This document shows positions 46,783 through 59,432 of a stretch of 64,000 nt of DNA, piece after piece. Location of the stretch: positions 434,001 to 498,000 of the forward strand of contig JALLLT010000017.1 in NCBI GenBank assembly GCA_025266875.1. The letters are read 5' to 3'. The position numbers and the translations under genes were made by a program. Each line of letters begins with the position of its first letter. Position 1 is the stretch's first letter. The notes under the pieces were generated by a model. The model searched no databases. It saw only the letters and a list, made by a program, of their open reading frames with translations, and was not told the origin of the DNA. This DNA comes from Fennellomyces sp. T-0311. Lineage: Eukaryota > Mucoromycota > Mucoromycetes > Mucorales > Lichtheimiaceae.

Positions 46783-47641
46783 TTAACTGTATGATGGCCT
46801 TAAAATCCGAAACGTTAGTGTGTTGACATCCCTTTGGATCCATCAACTTACCCGAATACTTGTTCGATGCTTATTGATGATGGGATGGACAAAAAGCTCC
46901 CCTTTGCATTACTGACGTATTGCAGACTATTAGGATCGCGTGCCAATGCAGCGCGACGGGCAGAATCACTCTCCTTTTCATCCGCCGCGTCATCTTTGAT
47001 GACCTTCCTGCTCTTGCTTGCTTGCTTCTTCAATAATCGGTTGATGGTATCTTCCTTATCCTTCTCTGCTCGCTGTATGCTTTGATTTTTGCGTCGTCGT
47101 GCAACTTCAGACCGTTTTAATGTTTGTTCTTCGGCCGTAAGATGTTTCTTCTTTGCGCTCTCTACGACGCGTACAGGTTATTCACGTTGCTTTACATATT
47201 GTAAACGCTTTACCCATTGGTAATTCTAGGAATTCTTCTGTGGGATTGTCTTCCAATTTTGCTCGTTGTCGTTTCGTTAATGGTCGATTGGAAACGACTT
47301 CGTACTCTTCCTCTTCGTCGTCACTGCCGGCTTCTTCATAAACTGCTTAAATTGAGTGTATGAATAGCAGCAATAAGTCTACAAAACGTACTGGCTTTTT
47401 TCCGTTTTTGAGTCTTGCGTGGAGGCTCTGGTGTTTCGGAATCATTGACGCTGGGGGAATCCAGATCGTCGTCGTCTTCGTCTTCGTCGTCTTCATCGTC
47501 CTCGTCCTCCATTTCATCTGCTAGTTCATCGACTTCAGGGTTAATGTCGTCCAAGTCATCTTCCAGTTCGTCGTCACTGATAAGTTCATCGTTTGAATCG
47601 ATAGACGGGGAAGGTGAAGAGGTTATGTTTCGCGATTTCAT
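46783..47641 (-). CDS. IES2: INO80 complex subunit IES2 (PAPA-1 domain)
   Basis: Exons 47392-47641, 47214-47345, 46852-47161 and 46783-46798 give 235 aa. A Ser-rich start and a long Asp/Glu region lead to the PAPA-1/IES2 core: [13 protein letters not shown], then [20 protein letters not shown] and [13 protein letters not shown]. The last exon adds only GPSYS through an intron with a CTAAC branch site. Known role: Ies2 activates the Ino80 ATPase and binds at the Rvb/Arp core. The start codon is 67 bp downstream of the ARP4 stop on the same strand, so the two genes are tightly arrayed. Confidence 0.87.
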
Positions 47642-47708
47642 ATTTTTTTTTGAAAGGCTGAAGGAGGAAAAGAGTGCGGTTTTAAATTTGCATCGAGCTA
47701 CTTTTATT

Positions 47709-49545
47709 TCATTGACACTTGGATTCAACAATGGATGCTCCGTTCTCTTCGTACTCCTGCCTAAATGCATCCATTCCGTTAGTTCATCGCCCGCGTTTCT
47801 ATGCAGTAAAACATACTTTGAAATCCAAAGCTGGTGGAAGGTGCCCAGCGACGCCAGGATGGATCCACCCAACCAACTGCTGCATCGACGCTCAGTGTGG
47901 TTTCCGGCGGCATGAATCTTGACTTTACTCTACATATCCCTCGGTTACTGCCGGTCTCATCCATCCAAGAAGGAATCACACTTACTCCTGGAGCCAGCAT
48001 AGGAAGCTCGTAGTTTAATCGCTCGTTGAATCCGGTAAAGAGCGTATTACCACCCGTGACAACGACGTTGTTGAATAGCAATGGACGAAGGTCGATGTCG
48101 CAGCTGTTAATGCTGCTATATACAAGTTGATGCATGCCCAAGCAGAGATCGATTTGTTGTTGAGTGAGTCCAGGGGTTGTCTAGTTAGCCCACTGTCAGC
48201 CATCATGGTTATTCTCGCACGCGCGTATAATTACGTGTCGCAAAAAGTGTTGTGGTTGGAAAAGTGATTCGGGCAGTTTGTATCGTTCAACACCAAACAT
48301 GTTGTTGTATCCGTCGGGGAACTCGAACGGCTTCTGTGGTCGTGACCCCATGATCCTAAGGGCGAGTGAGTGTACTGTTAAGCTGCGGGTCGTTTTAACC
48401 ACGACTTACCCCTCGTCGAACGTCACTTCGGATACTTGACACACAGATTCCTTGAATTCATGCACCACCCTCTACAGAACGCGTTAGACTGTGGAGTGCA
48501 TCGTTTCGATCCCACGTACAGATACTTGATAGTCATGGAAGCTTTGCGTGGTGTTTGGTCGGTTTTTGGTTTGCACCTGCGGCTGCTGCCCACTCTCTAC
48601 AGGCTTTTTGCTGCTTATCTTATACTGTGGCGTTACATCCAGTCCCGTGTCCTTTTTGAGTAGATCGAGAACCTGTTGCGAAATAATGTCTCCTGCAAGC
48701 GGTTGTCGCAAGATGCCTGGAAACAGCCCCCAGTTCAATCATTTGCTATCCAAAAACCATCGACACGTACCCTTCTTAAGAACATATCCGTCGTATACCG
48801 GCACAGCGCTGGTCATGCCGCCTCCAGAGTCTAGTACAAGCGCTGTTGCTCTTCCAACAGAGAATCTAACCGGACGCTATGAATAATCAATGGAAACGAT
48901 GGAGCTCTTTGACCAAAACTCACGCTGTCATCACTGCGTCTTTAGCCAAGTAGAACGCAGGAAACGAAAACTTTTCAAAGGCCAATTCAACCATTTTTTC
49001 GCGATTCTCTGTGGTGTTCCAAGCAGGTTCAGTACATAAAAGCGGATGTTCGGTGGGATCGACGCGTAGCATCTCACGGAACGCTGTATTCCAGATCTGT
49101 TCCAGGGCTTCCCAATCATTGACTATAAAAAAGAAGTAAGTCTTTGCTGTTAAATATAAAACGAGAGCAAGAACTTACTGAGGCCATCGTTCATCGGATT
49201 CCGAATCTCCATATTCTCGCGCCATGTGTTGACCTTGGTGTCTCCAATATAATAGTTCTTTTTGGTCTTTTTTTCCGCTGAGGCTTCTTCCATGGCAACA
49301 TCGCCATCCGCTACTGCTTTTTTCTCTGGATCGGTATCGGATTCTTCTGTGTAGCCGTACGATGTAGGGAACATGGCTCTTGGTGTGTCCTCGCCAGCAT
49401 ATCCCGCACGCGTCGACGTGGTGCCGATATCGAACACCAGGGCATTCACTTCGTCTATTTTTATTGTATAGCACAGATTCGAGAATGGTCAATCGGACTA
49501 GATTATGGCAAGCAGCGTCATCGTACCTCCACCGTATGTAACCAT
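47709..49545 (-). CDS. ARP4: Actin-related protein ARP4 (INO80/NuA4/SWR1 subunit)
   Basis: Ten exons (49527-49545, 49179-49454, 48924-49122, 48771-48865, 48526-48716, 48410-48471, 48235-48355, 47986-48180, 47817-47929, 47709-47760) encode 440 aa. Exon 1 is 19 nt and restores the typical MVTYGGDEV start. Actin-fold motifs include [17 protein letters not shown] (phosphate 1), [18 protein letters not shown] (phosphate 2), [13 protein letters not shown] and [20 protein letters not shown] near the end. An Ala/Lys/Glu insertion of about 35 residues follows the first motif, as in other Arp4 proteins. The family works inside chromatin-modifying complexes. IES2 follows on the same strand 67 bp later. 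Confidence 0.93.
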
Positions 49546-52035
49546 GTCCGCAAGAAAAAAGCTGAAAACAAGTTCGACGGAGCAAAAAGAAACGGCTTTG
49601 TCCTTTCGGGCGAGTTTGAAGTGTCTGGGAATGAAGACAGGCGAATGAAAGCGTGGGATGATCGCCCAAGGCTGTCCAATCAGGTTGTTGCCATCCTGGG
49701 GACTGTATCCATCACAACCGCTACTATAGCAGCTTAGTGAATATCCTAGATTCTGAATAAGATTTTATTTACTTTTTGATTGAGTGAGCAAGAGAACATA
49801 TAAAGATGCGATATTAGTTCTGCAAAAGCAAAAGGGCAAGAGTGTAGATTATTCCCCCCTTTCGAATCGTGTACTCTTGGTCTAAGCTATCAGCAAAATA
49901 TCCAATCGATGGGAGCCTCCGAGCAATCTCTTCCAAGATTCTATGTCCATATATTTCTTATACGTATATAAACAAGCAACAACGGGTTGGTTGGAAGCGC
50001 AGCGAATAGCTGGCGGATTTCGATCCATTAAAGGCATGGTTCAGACCTTGGATAACCAAGTGTACCAGGTTTGTTATGGATACTGGTGCTTTCAATGGAG
50101 GTTTCTCTATATCCCATATAACAACTACGATTGTAAGGTGGTGTGCTTCAATTTGCTTGTGTTTCTGAGGATTTGTAAAGTGTATACTGTTAAACCCCAC
50201 CACCTTATTGATCCATGAACAGTTACCGATGTACTTTCCAATACGCAGTAGCGTGTCGTTGAATGGTAAAAATCTGCCACCGAGCACAATAAATTCCAAC
50301 GAGATCTGCCGCGAGTTCGATTATAGCTTGAAAAGTGCCTGAGCCGCATCTACTGAGATACACCCCATCGATTGGTGGCTCCATGGGCGGTTGTTTTACT
50401 CTAGTCGTCGATGAGCGCCAAGTCGTCAACAAGCAGAGTCACCCTAAAAGTAATGTATCTCCACCACTTTTATTAGGACTTTCAGTGTTAAACAGAAGGT
50501 AGCTATCAAGGCAGATGATTGACGAGGACTGAACGTTTCAGAGTTCAGATACTTGGGTAAAACGAGAATTATTGTCTGTAGGTGTGGAGTACTGTAGTGT
50601 ACAACGTGCTCTTAACGATTCCTAATCGTCAATAATACCCGCCTTAACGTTAAAGTAAGCCTCCTCTCCAGCGTTTTGTAGCTTCTTTGCAGTATCGATC
50701 CAAGCATATCATTTACCTAGGCATCCCTGTCGAGCTGATCACCATCCCTAGGGCCAAAAACCAGCATTAGTCCTCGGTACCTGCGGTTATCGGATAGAAA
50801 ATTGGGCTGCAAAGTACACAAAGTAGCAAGCTCATATTAGCCGGGGAAGTTTTTGTCGCAATAAATCTCCTGCATGTTTGGATTATAGCTGTGAATAATT
50901 CTCGGTCTTTCTACATACTCGCTGTTGAGGTACCGTTCCCATAGGAACTGAGGGACACCAAGTTGAGAGAGCGGTGATAATCCAAGCCAGGAGTTTGGAT
51001 GTTATGAAACATGATAGCTCAAGTTGATTTATGCACACTACGTTGAATGATATCAAAATAACCTTGATATCATTGGATTCTTTATCGCATTAATGGATTC
51101 CCTTGCAATGAATTGGAGTTTTCTGCATATGAGTGCTGTACTGGATAACCGAGAATGGTGCGAATGTGGTCGGCATTCGTCAAATGTTTCAACGAGGCCT
51201 TGATAAGCATCATGGTTTCAGAAATTATTGATAAATTCTTTATCTTTGATTCCAATTTTGCTCCAACATAGTATCCAATATTTGGATAGACGTACCACTA
51301 TCAACCGCTCTGAATAAATACATCTTGACAGATTTAACACGGCTCCTCGGAACTATACGTAATAAGAGTTTCACATAGTCGAGATCTGTCCCAGAAGCGG
51401 CAAGCTCACTACATTTGAATTCAATCCTTGAAAGCCAAGTTGAAAAGGATCTGCAGCAATATTTCGTATGGTAACAGATTTGCTATCTAGCGATTCCAAC
51501 GATCCAGTTCGGCTCAACAACGCTTTGAACCTTTTGACCAGTTTAGGTTCGTCCGTTAAATGTTTCGATGAGATCATCAGCATCTAGTTTGCATGCCACA
51601 GCCGCGTCCTTCAGATTACCTTTGAAACGTGAATGTGTTTCCTTGAGTAAAGTACGTGTTCGCACTTGGTGGTAGGCTTACAGTCAGACATGCTTGCCGA
51701 TTATCTCACGCCGCATTGCTATAGCCTTGATCCATTTCGTATGCTCCTGAGCAAAAGAGCAGAATGGTGGAGGTAATATTATTTGTAGCGTGTTTAGCAT
51801 TTGCGTGTATATCTCGATTGCTTGGCTATATTCGCGTACTGCATGAGTTTGCTATCCTCATTCAAACGGCGTGATCGACATGGCAATGGAGAAGAGAGGT
51901 ATATTGATGATAATCAAGCGGCAACCTGTTTTTGACAACACCGCAAATTCCACATTTGTAAACGTCGGCATAAATTATGGCTTGTTATGAGCAATAGGCT
52001 CTTTTAAGAAGTACTTTTCCCACTATTTAAAATTA
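49546..52035. other. Gene-poor region with decayed minus-strand coding remnants
   Basis: About 2.5 kb with no intact gene. Minus-strand fragments with stops and frameshifts are spread from about 49960 to 51900 (separate pseudogene entry). Confidence 0.5.
51371..51890 (-). pseudogene. Decayed TPR/F-box-type gene remnant
   Basis: A minus-strand reading beginning at MSITPFE near 51880 runs through a TPR-like segment (REYSQAIEIYTQMLNTLQ) and a helical segment ending DAAVACKLDADDLIE, but is broken by several stops. Fragments further down (near 50250-50430) look like leucine-rich repeat pieces. The overall order resembles the TPR + F-box + LRR proteins common in Mucoromycota. Too degraded for a firm call. 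Confidence 0.35.
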
Positions 52036-54186
52036 TCAATAGAGCTGCTTAAAATGGATTTCAAGGGATGCAGGTGCAAAGCTGAAAGGTTGATCCATTA
52101 TCACTCCGTTTTTATGGATTGATCCAGCAGGCAACTCCAACTCATACTTTCTCACTAAACAAAAAGTCAGCACGTGCATAGTAACCTTGTTCTTCGCAAC
52201 TGTAACTTACGTAGCATTGCCAATGCCACACGCTGCTCCATGATACTAAAATTCATTCCAAGGCACTGTCTAGATCCTCCGCTAAATGGTGCCCACGATA
52301 TTCCTTCGTGCCTGCTGTATTCTCCATTTTCAGCAAATCGTTCAGGGATGAAACGCTCTGGATTCTCCCATAGACCTGGATGATAATGTAGAGCATGAAT
52401 ATCAATCGAAACTTTGGCTCCTTTGGGTATCAATATTCCACCCAGTTCTAGGTCCTCTGATGCAACGCGCGCGAATATGTCGTTCGCAGGAGAATACAGT
52501 CGAAGTGTCTGATACGTATATTGATATTAAAAATATCAGATTCGTATATCCTTTGGATTAGTTACAAGCAAAGCACTTTACTTCTCTGATAATCATATCA
52601 ATGTATGGCATCGATTTGCATTGCTCCAATGTGGGAGAGATATCTCTGGAATCATCCCCTAGCAAATCAACAATTTCCTTACGAGCTTTTGCTTGTACTT
52701 CCTACGATATTACTTGGTTAGATGCTGTTTGAATAATAGTAACTTGAATTAAATGCAAATACGGACCTTGTTAGCAGCCAAGTTATACAGAGCGAATGAG
52801 AGAGTGGTAGCGGTAGTATCATGGCCTACAAAAGTACGTTTATATCAATTGAGTATACGTAATGAGAAATCAGTATGTACCAGCAAAGAGAAACACAGCT
52901 ATATTATGCTGTTGAACGCCAGTGAGTATTGTGTTGATATGAAAGAAAATATCCAACTATACCCGCAATTCGTCCTTTTCCCAAGTTCCTTCGCCGCGCA
53001 TTTCTGCCTCAAGCATGAGCGTGAGCAAATCCTTTTCATGGTCAGGCGCATTCTTTAATGGAGAGCTTTTGGTATCAAGCAAAGCTGTCCTTTTTTGCTC
53101 GATCATATCATCCAGCAATCCAATCAATTTAAAAGTAGCATTGTACCGATCTCTGTGTGATCGACTCAGTAGCCTGAACAGCATGTCTATGACTGGAAAA
53201 ACCGAAATGAAGTCCAAGAACGACGCAAACACTTGATCACACGTTTCCACCCAAATTGAATTTTTACGATCCAGTCCGCCGAAATCAAAGCCTGTGGAGA
53301 AGAAATGTTAGCACTCTGGTCGCATATCATACTACCATTTGATGCCTACCAAACACAGCTTTTCCCAGTGCTTCGAGGGTCAACCTCTTCATAAGCTTTA
53401 CTATCACTATATCATCTCCCTTTGCTTGTTGCTCATTGATGATACGGAAGAGCTTGGGTACCATACTTCCAAACATACCAACCGGTAGTGCTCGATGGAA
53501 TATAGGATTCATGACCTTGGATCACATTTGTCAAAATGATTTAACAAATCCAGAATTTGAAGTCGTAAAGTTACCTTTCTCTGCTTTTTCCATTGTTCAC
53601 CATTTGTAAAAGCAATATTGTCTTTCCCTACAAAGTTATAAAATGCGCTTCCTTCCGGAAATGCACCCAAGATCGAGTGTTTGTTGGCTAACTCTATGCA
53701 TGGAATACAACAAGTGTCAAGACGAATAAACATCAAAGCCATTGTTTATGGACGTACCTGGTTTGAACAATACAGCTTTTGCAAGAATAGGGTTAGCGAC
53801 GAAGACTGTCCAAAGAAACGGCATTTTGTTCTAGACGTATATGTTCGCGTTATTATCGCTTTTAATTTGTAATGTTTTCTTATTACCACATAAATTCCAT
53901 TGGCTTCTGACAGTAGTGGAAATACCATTTTCTGTGTGCGTAGTGTGATTGGCTGCCTCCTTAACAATGCCATGATCTGCTGAGAATACGTGATAGCCGG
54001 GATATGGCGCAGCTCTTTTGGAATACGAAATACTTGGCCATAAACTTGCTGCCAGATAATCGAAATGACGGCAGCAATACCGATATAGTATCGATACGGA
54101 TACAAGTGCTCACGGACAACTGCCTGACCGTACATGGAGATTGTAAAAGGAAGAAAAATAACAAGGAAGAATGCGGTACGCAGCAT
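52036..54186 (-). CDS. Cytochrome P450 monooxygenase
   Basis: Ten exons (53887-54186, 53758-53830, 53575-53693, 53350-53515, 52963-53291, 52881-52908, 52767-52825, 52582-52701, 52211-52508, 52036-52154) give 536 aa. An N-terminal double hydrophobic anchor for the ER is followed by all P450 landmarks: AGHDTT in helix I (about 338-343), the ExxR as ETLR (398-401, split by an intron), PERFIPERF, and the heme loop FSGGSRQCLG with Cys 480. Exon 6 is only 28 nt. The intron after 52767 uses the unusual donor GTCCGT. Substrate is unknown. It is divergent from an SDR gene, 548 bp between start codons. Confidence 0.92.
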
Positions 54187-54734
54187 ATTATGTATAGGGG
54201 TGAATGTGACCGGTGCTGCATGTACCTTTAAACGATTGCATAAGATACTATCTTCACTGCGCGCACATAAGAATAATCTATAAGCTCCTTAGTCTATTAC
54301 AGGAGTTGTGTGTTTTAGACAGGACGAATCTTCTTCGGGCACCACCTATCTTTTTCCATCCCAGCATTATTTAACGCTAACTGTAAGAAAGAAATAGAGA
54401 ATGAGAGTACACATATAAGCGCGTTGGCATTGTCATGCAAAGAGGCTCCAGCATGCGATTGCCGGTACATATCCAAAGACTTTTACGTGCCAAAAGACAG
54501 CATCTCGAAACATCGAGTGCGCATCGATTCGGCTAAATACTCGGGTAGAGTGATATACAATCCATAGATCTCTTGTCAAGGATATGCTCGGGTACCCTTT
54601 GAACCGTTCACGAATTTTCTCACAAACATCAATGTGCCGTGGGCATTCACTTTGTCAGCGAGAATATACACCGAATTAAATAATGTGAGTATGTCGCGTT
54701 GCTTTCCTTTCCTTTATTCCACAAACCTACTGCC
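54187..54734. promoter_or_regulatory. Shared upstream region of the P450 and SDR genes
   Basis: 548 bp with no gene between two divergent start codons. A TTTAAA lies near 54228 on the P450 side and pyrimidine tracts precede the SDR start. No specific operator is recognised. Confidence 0.45.
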
Positions 54735-55806
54735 ATGGATATCGAGGCTCTTTTCAGTGTCAAGGACAAGGTCGTTTTGGTGACCGGCGGTTCTCGCGGT
54801 ATTGGTTTTATGATTGCGCAGGTAAGTTTAACAATCGCACTTGCAAATTCTTTTTTTTAAGATGGCCCTCATGTTAGGGATTCGTGCAAGCTGGATCCAA
54901 AGTTTACATTAGCAGTCGAAAGGCAAAGGCGTGTGAAGAGGTATTGCAACTTTGTGGTTCATGCTCCCCAAAAATATTAAACGCGCGCACATTAGACCGC
55001 GGCTAAGTTAAATGCACTGGGTCCCGGTCAATGCATTCCATTGCCAGCTGACCTGCAAAGTCTGGATCAAATCAAACAACTTGTCACTGAGCTCTCCAGA
55101 CGCGAGACACGTATGTACACAGTTGTATCAGAGCTAGCGAAAGGCTGACTTGCAGTAGATCTTGATGTCTTGGTGAACAATGCCGGAGCAACGTGGGGCG
55201 CACCCATCGACGAGTATCCGGAATCTGCGTTCCAAAAAGTCATGAACCTCAACGTGTCTCGCATCTTTAGTTTAACCCAAGGGTAACATTAATTTCAAAA
55301 GTTTCAAACAGCATCTAAACCTGCGTACCTTCAGGCTACTTCCGCTATTACGAGCCAACGCAACGAGAGAAGATCCGTCCCGTGTCATCAATATTGGATC
55401 TGTAGCTGGTTTGAATGTAAGTCCTTCTTTTTTACTGTTGTTGCTGTCTACTGTTTTTAATATGTATTTTTTGCAGGTTCCCCATTTTGAAGCATACGCA
55501 TATTCTGCATCTAAAGCCGCTATTCATCATTTGAGCCGACATTTGGCCAGTCGTTTGGGACGAGAGTTCATTTTGGTAAATGCCATTGCTCCTGGATCGT
55601 TCCCTTCAAAGATGATGGATGAAACCTGGCGCAAGAACAAGGAACAGTATCTGTCACGAAACCCGCTTGGTCGCATCGGATCGCCGGAAGATATTGCTGG
55701 AACATGCATCTACCTCGCTTCTCGTGCGGGCAACTATACTAACGGCGCAACCATTGCGATTGATGGAGGCCTGTCTCACAATAATACGAGAGAAGCTAAA
55801 TTTTAG
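54735..55806 (+). CDS. Short-chain dehydrogenase/reductase (RhlG/FabG-like)
   Basis: Exons 54735-54821, 54878-54940, 54996-55110, 55156-55282 (or from 55159), 55335-55416 and 55477-55806 give 267 aa. Classical SDR motifs are present: TGGSRGIG (cofactor), NNAG, the catalytic Ser in NIGSVAG and YSASK for Tyr/Lys. SSRKA after strand 2 points to NADP preference. The closest known style is the RhlG/3-oxoacyl-ACP reductase branch; substrate is unknown. The acceptor of exon 4 is a CAGTAG tandem, allowing two products differing by one residue. Paired with a P450, it may act in the same oxidation-reduction pathway. Confidence 0.9.
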
Positions 55807-56062
55807 CCTTGACGAAATATACAGATCCGTTTATCATATCACGGAGCTTTTTATTTACTATTTAGTTGATGCCAGTGTTGAGAATGATGAGGAAATATTA
55901 GTATGGTGTGAGGGATCGTGTTCTATATCCGCCGTCAGAAAACTGGTATAGACCGGCACGCCATATGGAACCGATTTGTCTTAATTCTTTTAGAAGGAAG
56001 TTCTAGGTAGGGTTGGAAAAATATACGTATAAAAGCAATGTGTATCGTGGCTACTACAAAAT

Positions 56063-59000
56063 CTATGAATCGCGCAGAATCTCTGCAACTCTAGAATCGT
56101 ATGTACTGCAGACATTCACTAGCAATGGTATATCACTTATTTCCACCCTAAATTGTTTACAGAAAAATTAGCTCGAAATGTTGGATCTTTGCAACCAATG
56201 CCCAAAATTACCTTATATCTTCCGCTATCTCTTTAAGATCCTCCAATGGTTCCGTGCCAGCAGACTCATACCACTCAAAAAGACGCTCCTGTAATAGCAA
56301 ACTCTGCAGGTATATTAACTGTAATCCATCTTCGATAAAGTCCACAATCTGCTCGAATAATTAAGTAATGTATCCCACTTTTGCATTTATCAAACATACC
56401 TCATCAGAAGAGGTTCCAGAAGAATGCTTTTGTTTGATATTTACCAGGAGTTGTCGAACAATATTGGAATAACGCACATCCTTCCAATGCGCACGTGATT
56501 CATCGTTGCTGCGAAACAGAAAATCAGCATTGATGTGTTACTTTGATCTGGATTATACCTACGTGATGTCACTTCTGTCGATGCCAGATATATGTTGGCG
56601 TAGCACGCGGCAATGGCTAATTATGGAGAATGATACGTTAGAAAGAAATCAAAAATGTTTCAACGTGGTGTCATTACCACTTCTCGGTATCAATAATCAG
56701 ACATGCTGCCTCGGTAACCTCATCCGTCAATGCAAACTGAGGCAATGTGTGCTTCAAGTCAGCCTCCAATCGATCAATAAATGAGCCATTGGAGACACCC
56801 AAAAGCACGAAATCCGATTTGTACGTATCACAATAGCCACCCATTAGTGATCGACCATATGATTTAGCAAAGAGCTGATGCGCAGGTTCGGTGGGTATGC
56901 CGTCTTCGCGGATTTGTGTGATATCGGGTGCCATTTGGTAAATTGAGGATCTTTTGCATTATTCAGTGAGATCCCATCATTATCGAAGAAAAAAACTGCC
57001 ACACACTTACTTTGGCATGACAACAGGATATACGCCATTGGATGATATTACTGGATCTAAAGATTGTTGGCGCTGTTCACCAAATGCATTGCCATTTCGT
57101 TCTTCGATGGATGAAGGGTTTTTCGCTGCTTCTGCTGACTTTGGCTGATCGAAACTGCCAGTAGATGACCACTGATGTGTGCTGGCAGATGCATTGACTG
57201 TGGAACTATATGAGGCGGAGCTAATGTTGTCATTTAAGGAATCCGGAGATTCTGTAGGATGATAACTAATGGATTCACCAGAGGAAGTATGTGCTTTGGG
57301 TATCGCGATCGATTCTACGTCCGTGGCAGTACCAATCAATTGTTTGACAATCTTGTCTTCTAGTTTTGTCACATCAGTGATATCCTTTTCTCGTTCTTGG
57401 CTGAAAATGCTGTCTGGGTCCGGGTGCAGTAGGGTTTCCACATTTTCGTACACTTCGTTGCATCGAATTAGGTATGTGAGGATGTATAGAATTCGTCGCA
57501 CAAGTCCGCCCTTTTGACCAATGACAACCGTTCTGGCAATGCGACCTGGCGATGCGACAAAGCCGTATAGATCGCTGTTATTTTATGTGCGTTAGAACTT
57601 GTTTTGCCTATTTAGCAGGCTACGCATATACCTTAATTGAGCCCATAACGGGTCATAATTACCATGGCGGCAATTGACGTTCTGCATAGCAATCATCAAT
57701 TTTTTTTCTTCTATATGTATCCTGAGAAATGACGTCGTTTATACCTTGAATTCTTCTGGAGGAACTACTGTTTGTACCCAGGACAAATGGTACATGAGCA
57801 CTGCCGTGACTATCGATGATATCATGTAGCTGTAGGCATCATTATCGTATCCGTCAATCAGGTATACGAGCTCTTTAACGAGGGAAGCTGCATAATCGGA
57901 CTTTCGCTGGGGAAATGTTGACATGTTGAGCCAAAGCGGTTCCTAAAACATTGTAAACAAATGTAAGCAACTGATACAAACAAGAAACGGTAACATTATA
58001 CCTGTATCCGCGGTACACCATACAAGTCGTAGAACGCGCGTTTGAAGTGCATCACGGCATCGATCATTACTTTGTCATGCTGAAAGATGCCGGACTCAAG
58101 ATATGCCAGATGACCTCTTGATTTCCGGTTCTTTTGTGTTTGTCAGCAACGGATAAAGCATGGCGACGGTTTGTTTACCTGCTGCAAGGCATGTGTAGCA
58201 AAATTGCTGTTACGAAAATGATCGCATAGCAACTGGAAGGCTTCGGCTTGCAATCGATGGAGATGGTTTTCAATGACGCAGAAATGAGAAAAAACAAAAT
58301 CAAACAAAGCCTTGTTCTTATCGTCCAGCGTAATGACAACGGCGAGCGCGTACTTGATGGTTCGCGCACTATGAGGAGCAGGCTTTAATTGGTTCATTAT
58401 TCGGCTTTTTTGTTAGTTTTTTCTTTCTTTTTTTTGAACGAAGAAACTCAATATTTGAAACTCAAAACAGCTTACAGCACTGCCGTGATTGCCTTCCGGA
58501 TTGTTGGTATCTGCGCTGCTATGACTGCCCGGCATTGGCATTGGACGAAACACGCCATCTTCCATGCTCGTTTGACTGAATCGACGAGACCGTTTGGAGT
58601 TAAAAGAAGCTTTTGAGCTTGATCGGAGGCCAAGGATAGGTGGATACACAGAGTACCCTGAGTAATGACTCCTATCGTCATCACTTGACAGCTCAGATGT
58701 GTTGTCATCCAGAGAGATGGACTGGACAGATAACGTTGATGTGGATCGTTTGGTGCAGTGTTCGAGGCCTGCACCTGCAATGGACGATGCTGTCGACCAG
58801 TCGCTATTTATAGAAGAAAACGAAGTGCGTCTGGTCACGTCTGCATCCTGCGGGTTGATGGTGAACAGTTTCGACAAGACAATTTGCGGATCTTTGTCTC
58901 GTTTGTAGTGCACTTTGGTGTTCATGCCTTTGTAGGCCAGTGGAGCCGTGCCGAATATCATGTCGCCAATGAGATCAAGTCGACGACTAGCCTGGTGCGT

Positions 59001-59432
59001 GATGGTTTAAAGAAGTGTTAGAGAAAACACAGGCTAACACTATTGCTATCATGCCTGGCGGTGATGGCGATGTGGTGAAGGTAATCCGTGACTATCAGGT
59101 GCCGCGAACGATGGTGTGGCCCTCATGCTCGATGGCCGTCCGCAATCACTTCTGCGGTCTGTCAACGAACCAAGAAGTGAGTTGGCTCGCCCTGACGCTG
59201 TTTTGGACCCGAATACGTCGTTGCCATTCCAAGAACGTGCCATTCCTCCTCTTGTCCCTCGTTTAGAATTCACTGGTATGACGGGAGACGCTGATATGCC
59301 ATGGCTGGAATCGTACAATATCGTCTTATTTGCATCCCCGGCATCTTGACAAAAGAGAATCCGAATCTGACTTTCACCTAATGGTGTAGGACACCAACTA
59401 CGTTTCCGGTTAGGCCAATCTGTATAGTGCAT
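56063..59432 (-). CDS. FNIP: Folliculin-interacting protein (FNIP/Lst4-like)
   Basis: Twelve exons (59055-59432, 58476-58991, 58179-58382, 58002-58130, 57745-57942, 57632-57681, 57011-57574, 56678-56950, 56563-56616, 56400-56508, 56212-56348, 56063-56147) encode 898 aa. The longin/DENN start has [13 protein letters not shown], then [16 protein letters not shown] with KVHY. The C-terminal DENN end carries [20 protein letters not shown], which matches the end of FNIP proteins. Ser-rich loops separate the domains. FNIP works with folliculin as a Rag GTPase regulator upstream of TORC1. Intron 58992-59054 starts GC (CAG/GCATGA) and has a CTAAC branch. The start is uncertain; an upstream frame overlaps it. 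Confidence 0.88.

Noticed and set aside
47415..47915. Ser-rich plus-strand frame of 166 codons
   Set aside because: Antisense of the Asp/Glu region of IES2 plus the end of ARP4, both of which have strong motif support on the minus strand.
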